Shown here piece by piece: positions 25,083-34,286 of a DNA stretch of 64,000 nt. The notes under the pieces are model-generated. The model was given only the letters and a program-made list of their open reading frames with translations. It did not search any database and had not been told where the DNA came from. Made by a program: the position numbers and the translations under genes. This DNA is from JAJFUE01 sp039683515 (GTDB lineage Bacteria; Sumerlaeota; Sumerlaeia; MVZB01): positions 1 through 64,000 of the forward strand of contig JBDKRG010000016.1 of assembly GCA_039683515.1 (NCBI GenBank), written 5' to 3'. How positions within the stretch are numbered: position 1 is the stretch's first letter; each line of letters begins with the position of its first letter.

Positions 25083-25101
25083 CCCGAGCGTGAGCGAGGG
25101 A
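25079..25101. repeat. GTAGCCCGAGCGTGAGCG repeat at murQ end
   Basis: GTAGCCCGAGCGTGAGCG plus AGGGA. Its TAG is the murQ stop codon. Copies: 28281-28303 (two mismatches) and, inverted, 53995-54017. Confidence 0.8.
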
Positions 25102-25207
25102 CTCCGCCCCCCGACCGAATTGAGGACAAATTTTCGGTTCGAAGTTCAAACTTTGGTTTGCTGTTTTAATATGACTCTGCCACTCAGGATCATTGGTTTT
25201 CTTTTTG

Positions 25208-25400
25208 CGCTGAAGGCGCAAGAGACAATAGCCTGGAGCGAAGCGCAGCCCCAGGTCACGAACCGCACCGAATCGAAGCTCTGAAAGAGCGAGAGAAATC
25301 GGTTTCTCTCGCGCCTTCAGCGCTCCAATGATTTTGCATCGTTTACCTGGGGCTGCGCTTCGCTCCGCCCCAGGCTGTATTCTTGCGCGCTTTCAGCGCT
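25208..25400. repeat. Inverted pair of CCCCAGG / GCGCTGAAGGCGC elements
   Basis: AGCCTGGAGCGAAGCGCAGC plus CCCAGGT (25230-25256) faces ACCTGGGGCTGCGCTTCGCT and its end (25345-25376). Each is flanked by a GCGCTGAAGGCGC- or GCGCTTTCAGCGC-type hairpin. Between them lie AGCTCTGAAAGAGCGAGAGA and its complement. This occupies most of the 476-base gap before aceE; no gene is seen in the gap. Confidence 0.7.
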
Positions 25401-25558
25401 GGGGATCACTGAAATTCCATCCACGCCCACCGAACCGATCAACCAGCATCGAACGAACTTCGTTTATCTCCTCCGCGCCGATATGTTAAGTTGAAACCGA
25501 ACAGGATGCATGGAACCAGCCATGTCGGCTGCTGCGGCGCTTTACGCGAGGTGTGTTC

Positions 25559-28249
25559 ATGGCCGACCCCAAACATGACAGGGCCGAGCGCGACGAGGAG
25601 GATCAGGACCCGCTCGAGACGCGCGAGTGGCGCCAGTCGCTCGACGAGGTGCTCGAGCGCGCCGGCCCGGCCCGCGTCCGCCAGCTGATCGACTCGCTCC
25701 GCCGACACGCCTACGTGCGCGGCGTGCCGCTGCCGTTTTCGGCCAACACGCCGTTCGTCAACACGATCGGCCTCGACCGCCAGCCGCACTACCCGGGCGA
25801 CCGCGAGCTCGAGCGCCGCATCAAGTCGATCATCCGCTGGAACGCCATGGCGATGGTCGTGCGCGCCAACAAGGCGGCCGAGGGGATCGGCGGCCACATT
25901 TCCTCGTACGCCTCGGCGGCGACGCTGCTCGAGGTCGGCTTCAACCATTTCTTCCGCGCGCAGAACGAAAAGTTCAACGGCGACATGGTCTATTTCCAGG
26001 GCCACTGCGCCCCGGGGATTTACGCGCGCGCGTTCCTCGAAGGGCGCCTCGGCGAGGAACAGCTCGCGCGCTTCCGCCGCGAGCTCAGCCCCGGCGGCGG
26101 CCTCGCCAGTTACCCGCACCCGTGGCTCATGCCCGAGTTCTGGCAGTTCCCGACGGTGTCGATGGGCCTGGGGCCGATCCAGTCGATCTACCAGGCGCGC
26201 CTGAGCCGCTACCTCGAGGACCGCGGCCTGAAAGAGCCCGGCGACGCCAAGGTGTGGTGTTTCGTCGGCGACGGCGAGACCGACGAGCCCGAGACGCTCG
26301 GCGCGATCGGCCTGGCCGCGCGCGAAAAACTCGACAACCTGATCTGGGTCATCAACTGCAACCTGCAGCGGCTCGACGGCCCCGTGCGCGGCAACGGCAA
26401 GATCATTCAGGAACTCGAGGCAGACTTCCGCGGCACCGGCTGGAACGTCATCAAGGTCGTGTGGGGGAGCGACTGGGACGAGCTCCTCGAGCGCGACCGA
26501 TCGGGCCTCCTCGTGCGGCGCATGGACGAGCTGGTCGACGGCGAGCAGCAGAAGTTTTCGGTCGAGGACGGCGCTTACGTGCGCAAGCATTTCTTCGGCA
26601 AATACCCGGAACTGCTCAAGCTGGTCGAACACCTGAGCGACGAGCAGGTCCGCAAGATGCAGCGCGGCGGCCACGACCCGGCCAAGGTTTACGCCGCCTT
26701 CAAGGCGGCCGTCGGGCACCGGGGCGCGCCGTCGGTCATCCTCGCGCAGACGATTAAAGGCTATGGGTTGGGAGAAGCCGGAGAAGGGCGCAACATCACG
26801 CACCAGCAGAAGAAGCTCAACGAGGACGAGCTGCGCCATTTCCGGACGCGGTTCGACATCCCGGTCGACGACGAGGCGGTCGCCGAGGCGCCGTTTTACA
26901 AGCCGCCCGCCGGCAGCGCCGAGATGCAGTACCTCATGCGGCGCCGCAGGGCCCTCGGCGGGTTCGTCCCCGAGCGCCGCCACCGCGCCCCGACGATCGC
27001 CCCCCTCGAGCCCGAGCTCTTCCACGAGTTCCACGAGGGGACGGCCGGCCGCGAGGTCTCGACGACGATGGCGTTCGTGCGCCTCCTCACCAAGCTCATG
27101 AAGCACGAGCGGATCGGACGCCGCGTCGTCCCGATCGTTCCCGACGAGGCCCGCACGTTCGGCATGGAGTCGCTCTTCCGCCAGTTCGGCATCTACTCGC
27201 GCGTGGGGCAGCTCTACGAGCCGGTCGACGCCAGCAGCCTGCTCTATTACAAGGAGGCGCGCGACGGCCAGATCCTCGAGGAAGGCATCACGGAAGCCGG
27301 CTCGATGTGCTCGTTCATCGCGGCCGGGACGGCCTACGCCAACCTCGGCCTGCAGATGATCCCGTTCTTCGCGTTCTACTCGATGTTCGGCATGCAGCGC
27401 ATCGGCGACCTCGTCTGGGCGGCCGGCGACCAGCGCGCCCGCGGCTTCCTGATGGGCGGCACCGCCGGCCGCACGACACTCAACGGCGAAGGCCTCCAGC
27501 ATGAAGACGGCCACAGCCACCTGCTCGCCTACCCCGTGCCGAACTTGCTCGCCTACGATCCGGCCTATGCCTATGAGCTGGCCGTCATCATCGAGGCCGG
27601 CATTGACCGCATGTTCGCGCGCGGCGAGGACGTCTTCTATTACATCACGATGTATAACGAGAACTACGCGCAGCCGGAGATGCCCGACGGCGCGCGCGAC
27701 GGCATCCTGCGCGGGATGTATCGCCTCCGCGAGGGCGAAAACAAAGGCTCGAAGCTTCACGCGAACCTCCTCGGCAGCGGGCCGATCCTCGAAGGCGTGC
27801 GCCGCGCCGCCGAGGTCCTCGAAGAAAAGTTCGGCGTCGCCTGCGACGTCTGGAGCGTGACCAGCTACAAGCAGCTTCACCGCGACGCCGTCGATGCCGC
27901 GCGATGGAACATGCTCCACCCGCGCGACAAGGCGAGAGTTCCGTACGTGACCGAGTGCCTCTCCGGCCGCAGGGGCGTCACCGTCGCCGGCAGCGATTAC
28001 GTGCGGGCGCTGCCCGAATCGATCGGCCGCTACGTGCCCGGCCGGTTCGTGACGCTCGGCACCGACGGCTTCGGCCGCAGCGAGACGCGCGCGGCCCTGC
28101 GCGATTTTTTCGAGGTCGACTGGCGGTGGGTGACGATCGCGGCGCTCTCGGCCCTTGCCGCCGAAGGCAAGCTCGAACCCGAAGTGGTCGCCGGCGCGAT
28201 GCGTGAATTCGAAATCGACCCCGAGCGGGGGAATCCGGTGACCCGGTAG
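25559..28249 (+). CDS. aceE: Pyruvate dehydrogenase E1 component, homodimeric type
   Basis: AceE decarboxylates pyruvate with thiamine diphosphate and passes the acetyl group to the lipoyl arm of E2. The 896-aa length matches the single-chain family. Visible features: NTPFVNTIGLDRQPHYPGD, GGHISSYASAATLLEVGFNH (active-site region), the ThDP motif VGDGETDEPETLGAI ... LDNLIWVINCNLQRLDGPVRGNG (GDG...NCN, seen in parts), and LNGEGLQHEDGHS in the second pyrimidine-binding half. The ATG at 25559 is used; a GTG two codons earlier is open. First gene of aceE-aceF-lpd. A weak TTCGTT/TATGTT promoter at 25459-25487 is possible. Confidence 0.95.
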   Translation: MADPKHDRAERDEEDQDPLETREWRQSLDEVLERAGPARVRQLIDSLRRHAYVRGVPLPFSANTPFVNTIGLDRQPHYPGDRELERRIKSIIRWNAMAMVVRANKAAEGIGGHISSYASAATLLEVGFNHFFRAQNEKFNGDMVYFQGHCAPGIYARAFLEGRLGEEQLARFRRELSPGGGLASYPHPWLMPEFWQFPTVSMGLGPIQSIYQARLSRYLEDRGLKEPGDAKVWCFVGDGETDEPETLGAIGLAAREKLDNLIWVINCNLQRLDGPVRGNGKIIQELEADFRGTGWNVIKVVWGSDWDELLERDRSGLLVRRMDELVDGEQQKFSVEDGAYVRKHFFGKYPELLKLVEHLSDEQVRKMQRGGHDPAKVYAAFKAAVGHRGAPSVILAQTIKGYGLGEAGEGRNITHQQKKLNEDELRHFRTRFDIPVDDEAVAEAPFYKPPAGSAEMQYLMRRRRALGGFVPERRHRAPTIAPLEPELFHEFHEGTAGREVSTTMAFVRLLTKLMKHERIGRRVVPIVPDEARTFGMESLFRQFGIYSRVGQLYEPVDASSLLYYKEARDGQILEEGITEAGSMCSFIAAGTAYANLGLQMIPFFAFYSMFGMQRIGDLVWAAGDQRARGFLMGGTAGRTTLNGEGLQHEDGHSHLLAYPVPNLLAYDPAYAYELAVIIEAGIDRMFARGEDVFYYITMYNENYAQPEMPDGARDGILRGMYRLREGENKGSKLHANLLGSGPILEGVRRAAEVLEEKFGVACDVWSVTSYKQLHRDAVDAARWNMLHPRDKARVPYVTECLSGRRGVTVAGSDYVRALPESIGRYVPGRFVTLGTDGFGRSETRAALRDFFEVDWRWVTIAALSALAAEGKLEPEVVAGAMREFEIDPERGNPVTR

Positions 28250-28280
28250 GCCGGAGTCGCCACCGGTGGCATTCAATGCG

Positions 28281-28303
28281 GTAGCCCGAACGTGAGCGAA
28301 GGA
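28281..28303. repeat. GTAGCCCGAACGTGAGCG repeat copy
   Basis: Second copy of the GTAGCCC element, 31 bases after the aceE stop. Confidence 0.75.
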
Positions 28304-28327
28304 TTCGACTACAGATCGGCGATTTTC

Positions 28328-28366
28328 GATTACGATTACGATTACGCGCACGAGCACGAGCACGAA
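28328..28366. repeat. GATTACG/GAGCACG word repeat
   Basis: GATTACG occurs three times in tandem, then CGCACGAGCACGAGCACGAA. It lies directly before the aceF ribosome site (GGAG at 28369) and lacks the GGAAAACTT core found in the other copies. Confidence 0.7.
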
Positions 28367-28378
28367 ATGGAGTGAAAT

Positions 28379-29650
28379 ATGGCGACTGAAATCAAGCTGC
28401 CCAACGTCGGCGAGAATGTCGAGAAGGCCAAGGTCGTGCGCGTGCTGGTCAAAGCCGGCGATTCGGTCGCCAAGGATCAGCCGCTGATCGAGATCGAAAC
28501 CGAGAAGGCGACGCTCGAGGTCCCGGCCGACGCCGCGGGCCGGGTCGCCGCCGTCAAGGTCGCCGCCGGCGACGAAATCCGCGTCGGTCAGACGATCGTC
28601 ACGCTTGAGGGCGGCGAGGCCCCGCCATCGGCCGAACAACCGGCCGAGGAAAGCGAGGAAGAAGCCCCCGCCCATTCGCATCGCGAAACCGCGGCCGAAG
28701 AAGAAATCGATGTCGAATCCGCAATCCGCAATCCGCAATCCGCAATCTCCACCCCGCCGGCCGCGCCGTCGGTCCGCCGTTTCGCGCGCGAGGTCGGCGT
28801 CGATATTAATGAAGTGAGAGGCAGCGGGCCGTACGGCCGGATCTCGATCGAGGACGTCAAGGCCCATGCGCGCCGCGCCTCGGGCGGCCCGATCCCGGCG
28901 GCGATGCCCGCCACTCGGGCCGCGACCCCGCCGCTCCCCGACTTCGGCCGGTGGGGAGAGATCGAAATCCGCGACATCAGCAACATCCGGCGCGTCACCG
29001 CCGAGCGCCTCGGCCACAGCTGGGCCGCCGTCGTCCACGTGCATCATCAGGACGCGGCCGACATCACGGATCTCGAAAACCTGCGCCTCAAGAAGAACGA
29101 GAAGACGCAGGAGCCGAAGCTGACCGTCACGGCCGTGATCGTCAAGGCGCTGGCCGCGGTCCTCAAGAAATACCCGATGGTGAACTCGAGCTTCGACGCC
29201 GAAAATCAAAAGATCATTCTCAAGAAATACATCCATATCGGCGTGGCGGTCGACACGCCGCGCGGCCTGCTCGTCCCCGTGATCCGCGACGTCGACGAGA
29301 AAAGCATCATGGAGCTTGCGGGCGAGATCGACGCCTTCGCGAAAAAAGCCCGCGACGGCAAACTCACCCCCGACGACATGAGCGGCGGCACCTTCACCGT
29401 TACGAATCTGGGCGGCATCGGCGGCACGCAGTTCAACCCCGTCGTCAACTGGCCCGAGGTCGCGATCCTCGGCGTTTCGCGCGCGAGCCGCCAACAGGTC
29501 TGGTTCGAGGGCGGCCCGCAGTGGCGCCTGATGCTGCCGCTGTGCCTCGGCTACGACCACCGCGTCGTCGACGGCGCCGACGCCGCCAGATTCTTAAGGG
29601 ACGTCGCCGCCGACCTCACCAGCCCATTCGAGCTCATGCTGGAGATATGA
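28379..29650 (+). CDS. aceF: Dihydrolipoamide acetyltransferase (PDH E2)
   Basis: E2 core of the pyruvate dehydrogenase complex (423 aa). Residues 1-75 are a single lipoyl domain with the lipoylated lysine in IETEKATLEVPAD. A peripheral E3-binding domain follows at about 130-165 (VRRFAREVGVDINEVRGSGP, GRISIEDVKAHA). The catalytic domain ends in YDHRVVDGADAARFL with the HxxxDG active site. The linker at about residues 113-123 reads ESAIRNPQSAIS and is encoded by four tandem ATCCGCA units identical to an intergenic repeat of this genome, so a repeat has entered the gene in frame at a place that tolerates it. GGAG lies 6 bases before the ATG. The stop is followed immediately by a 31-bp inverted repeat. 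Confidence 0.95.
   Translation: MATEIKLPNVGENVEKAKVVRVLVKAGDSVAKDQPLIEIETEKATLEVPADAAGRVAAVKVAAGDEIRVGQTIVTLEGGEAPPSAEQPAEESEEEAPAHSHRETAAEEEIDVESAIRNPQSAISTPPAAPSVRRFAREVGVDINEVRGSGPYGRISIEDVKAHARRASGGPIPAAMPATRAATPPLPDFGRWGEIEIRDISNIRRVTAERLGHSWAAVVHVHHQDAADITDLENLRLKKNEKTQEPKLTVTAVIVKALAAVLKKYPMVNSSFDAENQKIILKKYIHIGVAVDTPRGLLVPVIRDVDEKSIMELAGEIDAFAKKARDGKLTPDDMSGGTFTVTNLGGIGGTQFNPVVNWPEVAILGVSRASRQQVWFEGGPQWRLMLPLCLGYDHRVVDGADAARFLRDVAADLTSPFELMLEI
28716..28747. repeat. ATCCGCA heptad repeat inside aceF
   Basis: Four tandem ATCCGCA-type heptads in the coding sequence for the E2 linker. The same words make up the repeat at 6428-6456 and the spacer repeat at 45254-45316. Confidence 0.85.
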
Positions 29651-29774
29651 TTGAACCACGGAGACACGGAGGCACGGAGAATTTCTTGAATTCTTCTTTG
29701 CGTCCTTTGCGTCTCTGCGGTTCAATTTGATTTTGATTCGCTGTTCTCCGTGCCTCCGTGTCTCCGTGGTTCAA
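29651..29774. repeat. Perfect 31-bp inverted repeat between aceF and lpd
   Basis: The left arm TTGAACCACGGAGACACGGA plus GGCACGGAGAA (29651-29681) is exactly complementary to the right arm at 29744-29774. The 62-base loop contains a half copy (CTTTGCGTCTCTGCGGTTCAA-like). A diverged copy lies at 55120-55181. As RNA it would form a very stable stem between two operon genes. Confidence 0.9.
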
Positions 29775-29797
29775 TGAATTCGATCAGGAGCTTTGCA

Positions 29798-31225
<1,428 letters not shown>

Positions 31226-31233
31226 GCCGCCTC

Positions 31234-31318
31234 GGGCGCAAGCGCCGGCGTCACATCGAAAAAAGCTGTTCGGCATCGAATGGCTCACCGCAATGTGGGG
31301 CCGGCGCCCCCGCCGGCC
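31234..31318. repeat. GC-rich CCACAT palindrome (third locus)
   Basis: GGGCGCAAGCGCCGGCGTCA plus CATCG, an AAAAGCTGTTCGGC loop, then CAATGTGGGGCCGGCGCCCC plus CGCCGGCC. It matches the elements at 11444-11532 and in the 58.6 kb array. It starts nine bases after the lpd stop. Confidence 0.7.
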
Positions 31319-31499
31319 ATCCGTACATTATTTTTTCAACCGCGCTCCAAACCGCGAGATCACAATACAGGCGGGCCGAACTCCCCAATCCCTTCGGCGC
31401 CCCAGCCGTTTTTCGCGTGATTTCACCACGATCTTGTTTGGCCCGCATTTTGTTATCCCACCGTCTTGGTTGTTATCATCCCCTACCGGAGTCACTGCC

Positions 31500-32120
31500 A
31501 TGAAGTCACTCTGCTGCGCGCTTCTATTGTCCGTGATCTTGGTCTCGGGTTGCCGCCATATCGCTCCCGTCCCGCGGGCCGAGGAACCTCACATGAAGGC
31601 TTCTTCCGTCAAGCCCGCTTCCGCCCGCCGCCTCCAGCACCTCTGCGAAGTCGAAATCCTGGCTCTGCCCAAGGGCACGTTCATGAATTTCGACCAGGAC
31701 TTTCGGGCGCAAATCACCAGCGGCCAGCCGCTCAATGCCGCCGTCCCCGCCCGTTTCCTCACCCATCGCGATGTGCGCGTCCTGATACGCCCGCGGCTCA
31801 TCATCGCCGACGGCGAGACCGGCGCGGTGGTCGAGGCCGACGACGCGAACACAACCGGCACGGGAATCCGCGTCGAACTCACACCCGCCGGCCGGCCCGA
31901 CGGCTCGGTCAGGCTCCACGCCGACATGCGTATTCCCGCGCGGGACAAGCGCGGCCGCGTCGTGATCTCCAACGACAAAACGCCGCAAATGAACCTGATC
32001 TCCGAGGACCGCATCGTGCAATCGTCGGCCGATACCTATCAGTGTTACCGCCCGGAGTCGTCCGCCGGGGCCTATGATGTTTTTGTTTTCGTGAAGCTCC
32101 AAACCTTGGGCCGCCCCTAG
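31500..32120 (+). CDS. Small lipoprotein of unknown function
   Basis: A 206-aa predicted lipoprotein: the N-terminus KSLCCALLLSVILVSGC has a lipobox with cysteine at residue 18. The mature part is beta-rich, with RVLIRPRLIIADGETGAVVE and GIRVELTPAGRPDGSVRLHA; this alternation of hydrophobic strands recalls the end of secretin domains, but it is too short to be a secretin and I do not claim homology. GGAG lies 8 bases before the ATG. The longer frame upstream (to 31128) is the shadow of lpd and the repeat. It may be co-transcribed with the mini protein that follows. Confidence 0.65.
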   Translation: MKSLCCALLLSVILVSGCRHIAPVPRAEEPHMKASSVKPASARRLQHLCEVEILALPKGTFMNFDQDFRAQITSGQPLNAAVPARFLTHRDVRVLIRPRLIIADGETGAVVEADDANTTGTGIRVELTPAGRPDGSVRLHADMRIPARDKRGRVVISNDKTPQMNLISEDRIVQSSADTYQCYRPESSAGAYDVFVFVKLQTLGRP

Positions 32121-32218
32121 GGGTCTGATGGAGTGACCGGCTATTGCGTTGCTTGACCCGTGACGCGGCTATCCCGAGCTGCGCGGCGAACCGTATGTAT
32201 TATTGGATTGGAACGACG

Positions 32219-32386
32219 ATGAATACCGAACCGGAACAGGAAATTGGTTCGCGACCGATGATCACCGGCCCCGGCATGCGCCTGATGTTCGCCCTTCTGG
32301 GCCTCCTTCTGTTTTTGCTCATTTCGCTCCTGACCATCGGCCGGGGCCTCAACATCCAGGAATACATCAAGGATCTATTCCGGTAG
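32219..32386 (+). CDS. Single-pass mini membrane protein (55 aa)
   Basis: The 55-aa sequence has a polar N-terminus (MNTEPEQEIGSRPMITGPG), one strongly hydrophobic segment (LMFALLGLLLFLLISLLTI) and a short charged end (NIQEYIKDLFR). No clear ribosome site is visible, so the call rests on the well-formed membrane segment and codon use like its neighbours. Function unknown. Confidence 0.5.
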   Translation: MNTEPEQEIGSRPMITGPGMRLMFALLGLLLFLLISLLTIGRGLNIQEYIKDLFR

Positions 32387-32489
32387 GCCGGGGCCGATTT
32401 CCGCTTTCAATTTTCCCCGGTTCTCTATACAAACACCCTGTCCGATCGTTTGCGTCAACCGAGCATCAATACACCCGGGGAGTGCGACC

Positions 32490-34217
32490 ATGAAGCGATC
32501 ACCGGCCGGCCTTTGTCTCCTGCTCACCGCCCTGATGCTTTCGGCATGCGCGGGGCTGGGCCCGAAACCCGTGCCCGTCCCGAACGCCGGGATCATTCCG
32601 GCCCCCGCCAAGTGCGAAATGGGCCGCGGCTCGTTCGTCGTCCGCCCCAGGACGCGGATCGTCGTGCTTTACGCCACCGGGGCGGAGACGAACCCGGACC
32701 TGAACACGGCGGAGCTGCTCCGCGACGGCATCGCCGAGCGCGCCGGGCTCGATCTGCGCGTCGCCACGCGTCCGCGCGAGTACGCGTCGGAATCGCCTCG
32801 CAGGGGAACGATCTGGCTGGCGATCTCCCCGGTGTCGAACCACCCCGAAGGTTACGCGCTGACGGTTTCGCCCAAGGGCGTCGTCATCAAGGCGCCCACG
32901 CAGGCCGGCCTGATCTACGGCGCCCAGTCGCTGCTTCAGATGATCGGCGCCCAGACGTCGGGAAAAGGCGGGCCGGTCGCGATCCCGGCGGTCGCGATCC
33001 AGGACCAGCCCCGCTACGGCTACCGCGGGTTCATGCTCGACGAGGCCGGCCACTGCCTCGGCGTCAAGAACCTCGAGCGGACGCTCGACATCATGGCGAG
33101 CCTCAAGCTCAACCGCCTCCACTGGCACATCACCGACACCCGCGGCTGGTGCATCGAAATCAAGAAATACCCCAAACTGACCCAGGTTTCGCATGCGCGG
33201 CCGATCCAGCCCGACGGACAGCCCTTCTATACGCAGGACGACGTCCGCGAGCTGGTCGCCTACGCGCGCGCCCGCAACATCATGATCATCCCCGAGATCG
33301 ACATGCCGGGCCATGCGATCGCGGCGACCAGGGCCTATCCCGAGCTCTCCGGCGGCGGCGAAACATCGATGCCCGACTGGACGTTCGATCCGGCGAAGGA
33401 GGAGACCTACACATTCCTGCAGGACGTCCTCGCCGAAGTCGCGGTGCTCTTCCCGGACACGCCCTACATCCACATCGGCGGCGACGAAGTCTACTTCGGC
33501 TACAAGGCGTGGATGGCCAACCCGCGCATCGCCCGGTTCGGCCGCGAGCACGGCGCCAGCAGCGCCATCGAGCTCGAGCACTACTTCGACCGGCGCATGG
33601 CGGATTACATCCGGCGGCTCGGCAAAAAGACAATGGGCTGGGACGAAATGACGACGGCCGGCGTGCCGCGCGAAAACCTCACCCTCTTCTGGTGGCACAA
33701 CGAGCGCACGAAGCTTCTGACCGACAGTCTCGCCGCCGGCTACGACTGGGTCCTTTGCCCGCGCGACCCGTGCTACTTCGATTTCATCCAGTACCCGGCC
33801 CAGAAATACGGCCGCAAGATCTTCGGCAACACGAAGCTCATGAACGACCTCGCCCGCGTCTACAACAACTTCCCGGACAAGTATTTCAAGCTCGTCCCGC
33901 CGGGGGGCGAAAACCGCATCATCGGCGTCGAGGCGTGCGTGTGGATGGGCTCGTGCGGCACGATGAAGCGGCTCGAGTTTCTGATTTATCCGCGGCTCGC
34001 GGCGCTGGCCGAGGACGGCTGGACCCCCGCGGACCGGAAGAACTACGAAGATTTCCAGGGGCGCGTGAAGTTCTTCATGAAATGGCTCGACGCGATGAAC
34101 GTGTATTACTGCAACCCGTTCGACCCGAGCCTGACCCCCGAGCCGGACGTGGTTCCAGCCGCCCAGCCGAATCACCAAACGGCAAGGCCGGCTCAACCGG
34201 CCGCTGCGAAAAGATAA
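32490..34217 (+). CDS. Beta-N-acetylhexosaminidase, GH20 lipoprotein
   Basis: A 575-aa exo-hydrolase that releases terminal GlcNAc or GalNAc. The start KRSPAGLCLLLTALMLSAC gives a lipobox (LSAC), so it is anchored in the cell envelope. The GH20b-type N-terminal domain covers about residues 30-165 (EGYALTVSPKGVVIKAPTQA, GLIYGAQSLLQMI). The TIM barrel starts at PRYGYRGFMLDEAGH and contains NRLHWHITDTRGW, IMIIPEIDMPGHA and the catalytic Asp-Glu pair in IHIGGDEVYFG; substrate assistance by the N-acetyl group needs this pair. WWHNE and MGWDEM are also typical. GGGAG lies 8 bases before the ATG. It could feed GlcNAc into amino-sugar use, with murQ. Confidence 0.93.
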   Translation: MKRSPAGLCLLLTALMLSACAGLGPKPVPVPNAGIIPAPAKCEMGRGSFVVRPRTRIVVLYATGAETNPDLNTAELLRDGIAERAGLDLRVATRPREYASESPRRGTIWLAISPVSNHPEGYALTVSPKGVVIKAPTQAGLIYGAQSLLQMIGAQTSGKGGPVAIPAVAIQDQPRYGYRGFMLDEAGHCLGVKNLERTLDIMASLKLNRLHWHITDTRGWCIEIKKYPKLTQVSHARPIQPDGQPFYTQDDVRELVAYARARNIMIIPEIDMPGHAIAATRAYPELSGGGETSMPDWTFDPAKEETYTFLQDVLAEVAVLFPDTPYIHIGGDEVYFGYKAWMANPRIARFGREHGASSAIELEHYFDRRMADYIRRLGKKTMGWDEMTTAGVPRENLTLFWWHNERTKLLTDSLAAGYDWVLCPRDPCYFDFIQYPAQKYGRKIFGNTKLMNDLARVYNNFPDKYFKLVPPGGENRIIGVEACVWMGSCGTMKRLEFLIYPRLAALAEDGWTPADRKNYEDFQGRVKFFMKWLDAMNVYYCNPFDPSLTPEPDVVPAAQPNHQTARPAQPAAAKR

Positions 34218-34250
34218 TCTCAGGGGCTGGATCGAACCGGCTCGAACGGA

Positions 34251-34280
34251 TTTGGAGTTCCGTCTCGGATCGTTTATAGT
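34251..34280 (+). promoter_or_regulatory. Candidate promoter abutting the GT39-like gene
   Basis: TTTGGA (34251-34256) and TATAGT (34275-34280) are 18 bases apart; the ATG follows only six bases later, which again suggests a near-leaderless message as for brnT. Confidence 0.4.
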
Positions 34281-34286
34281 CTCGGC

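Noticed and set aside
25439..29560. 1373-codon minus-strand frame
   Set aside because: Antisense shadow of aceE and aceF; the plus-strand proteins carry full catalytic motifs.
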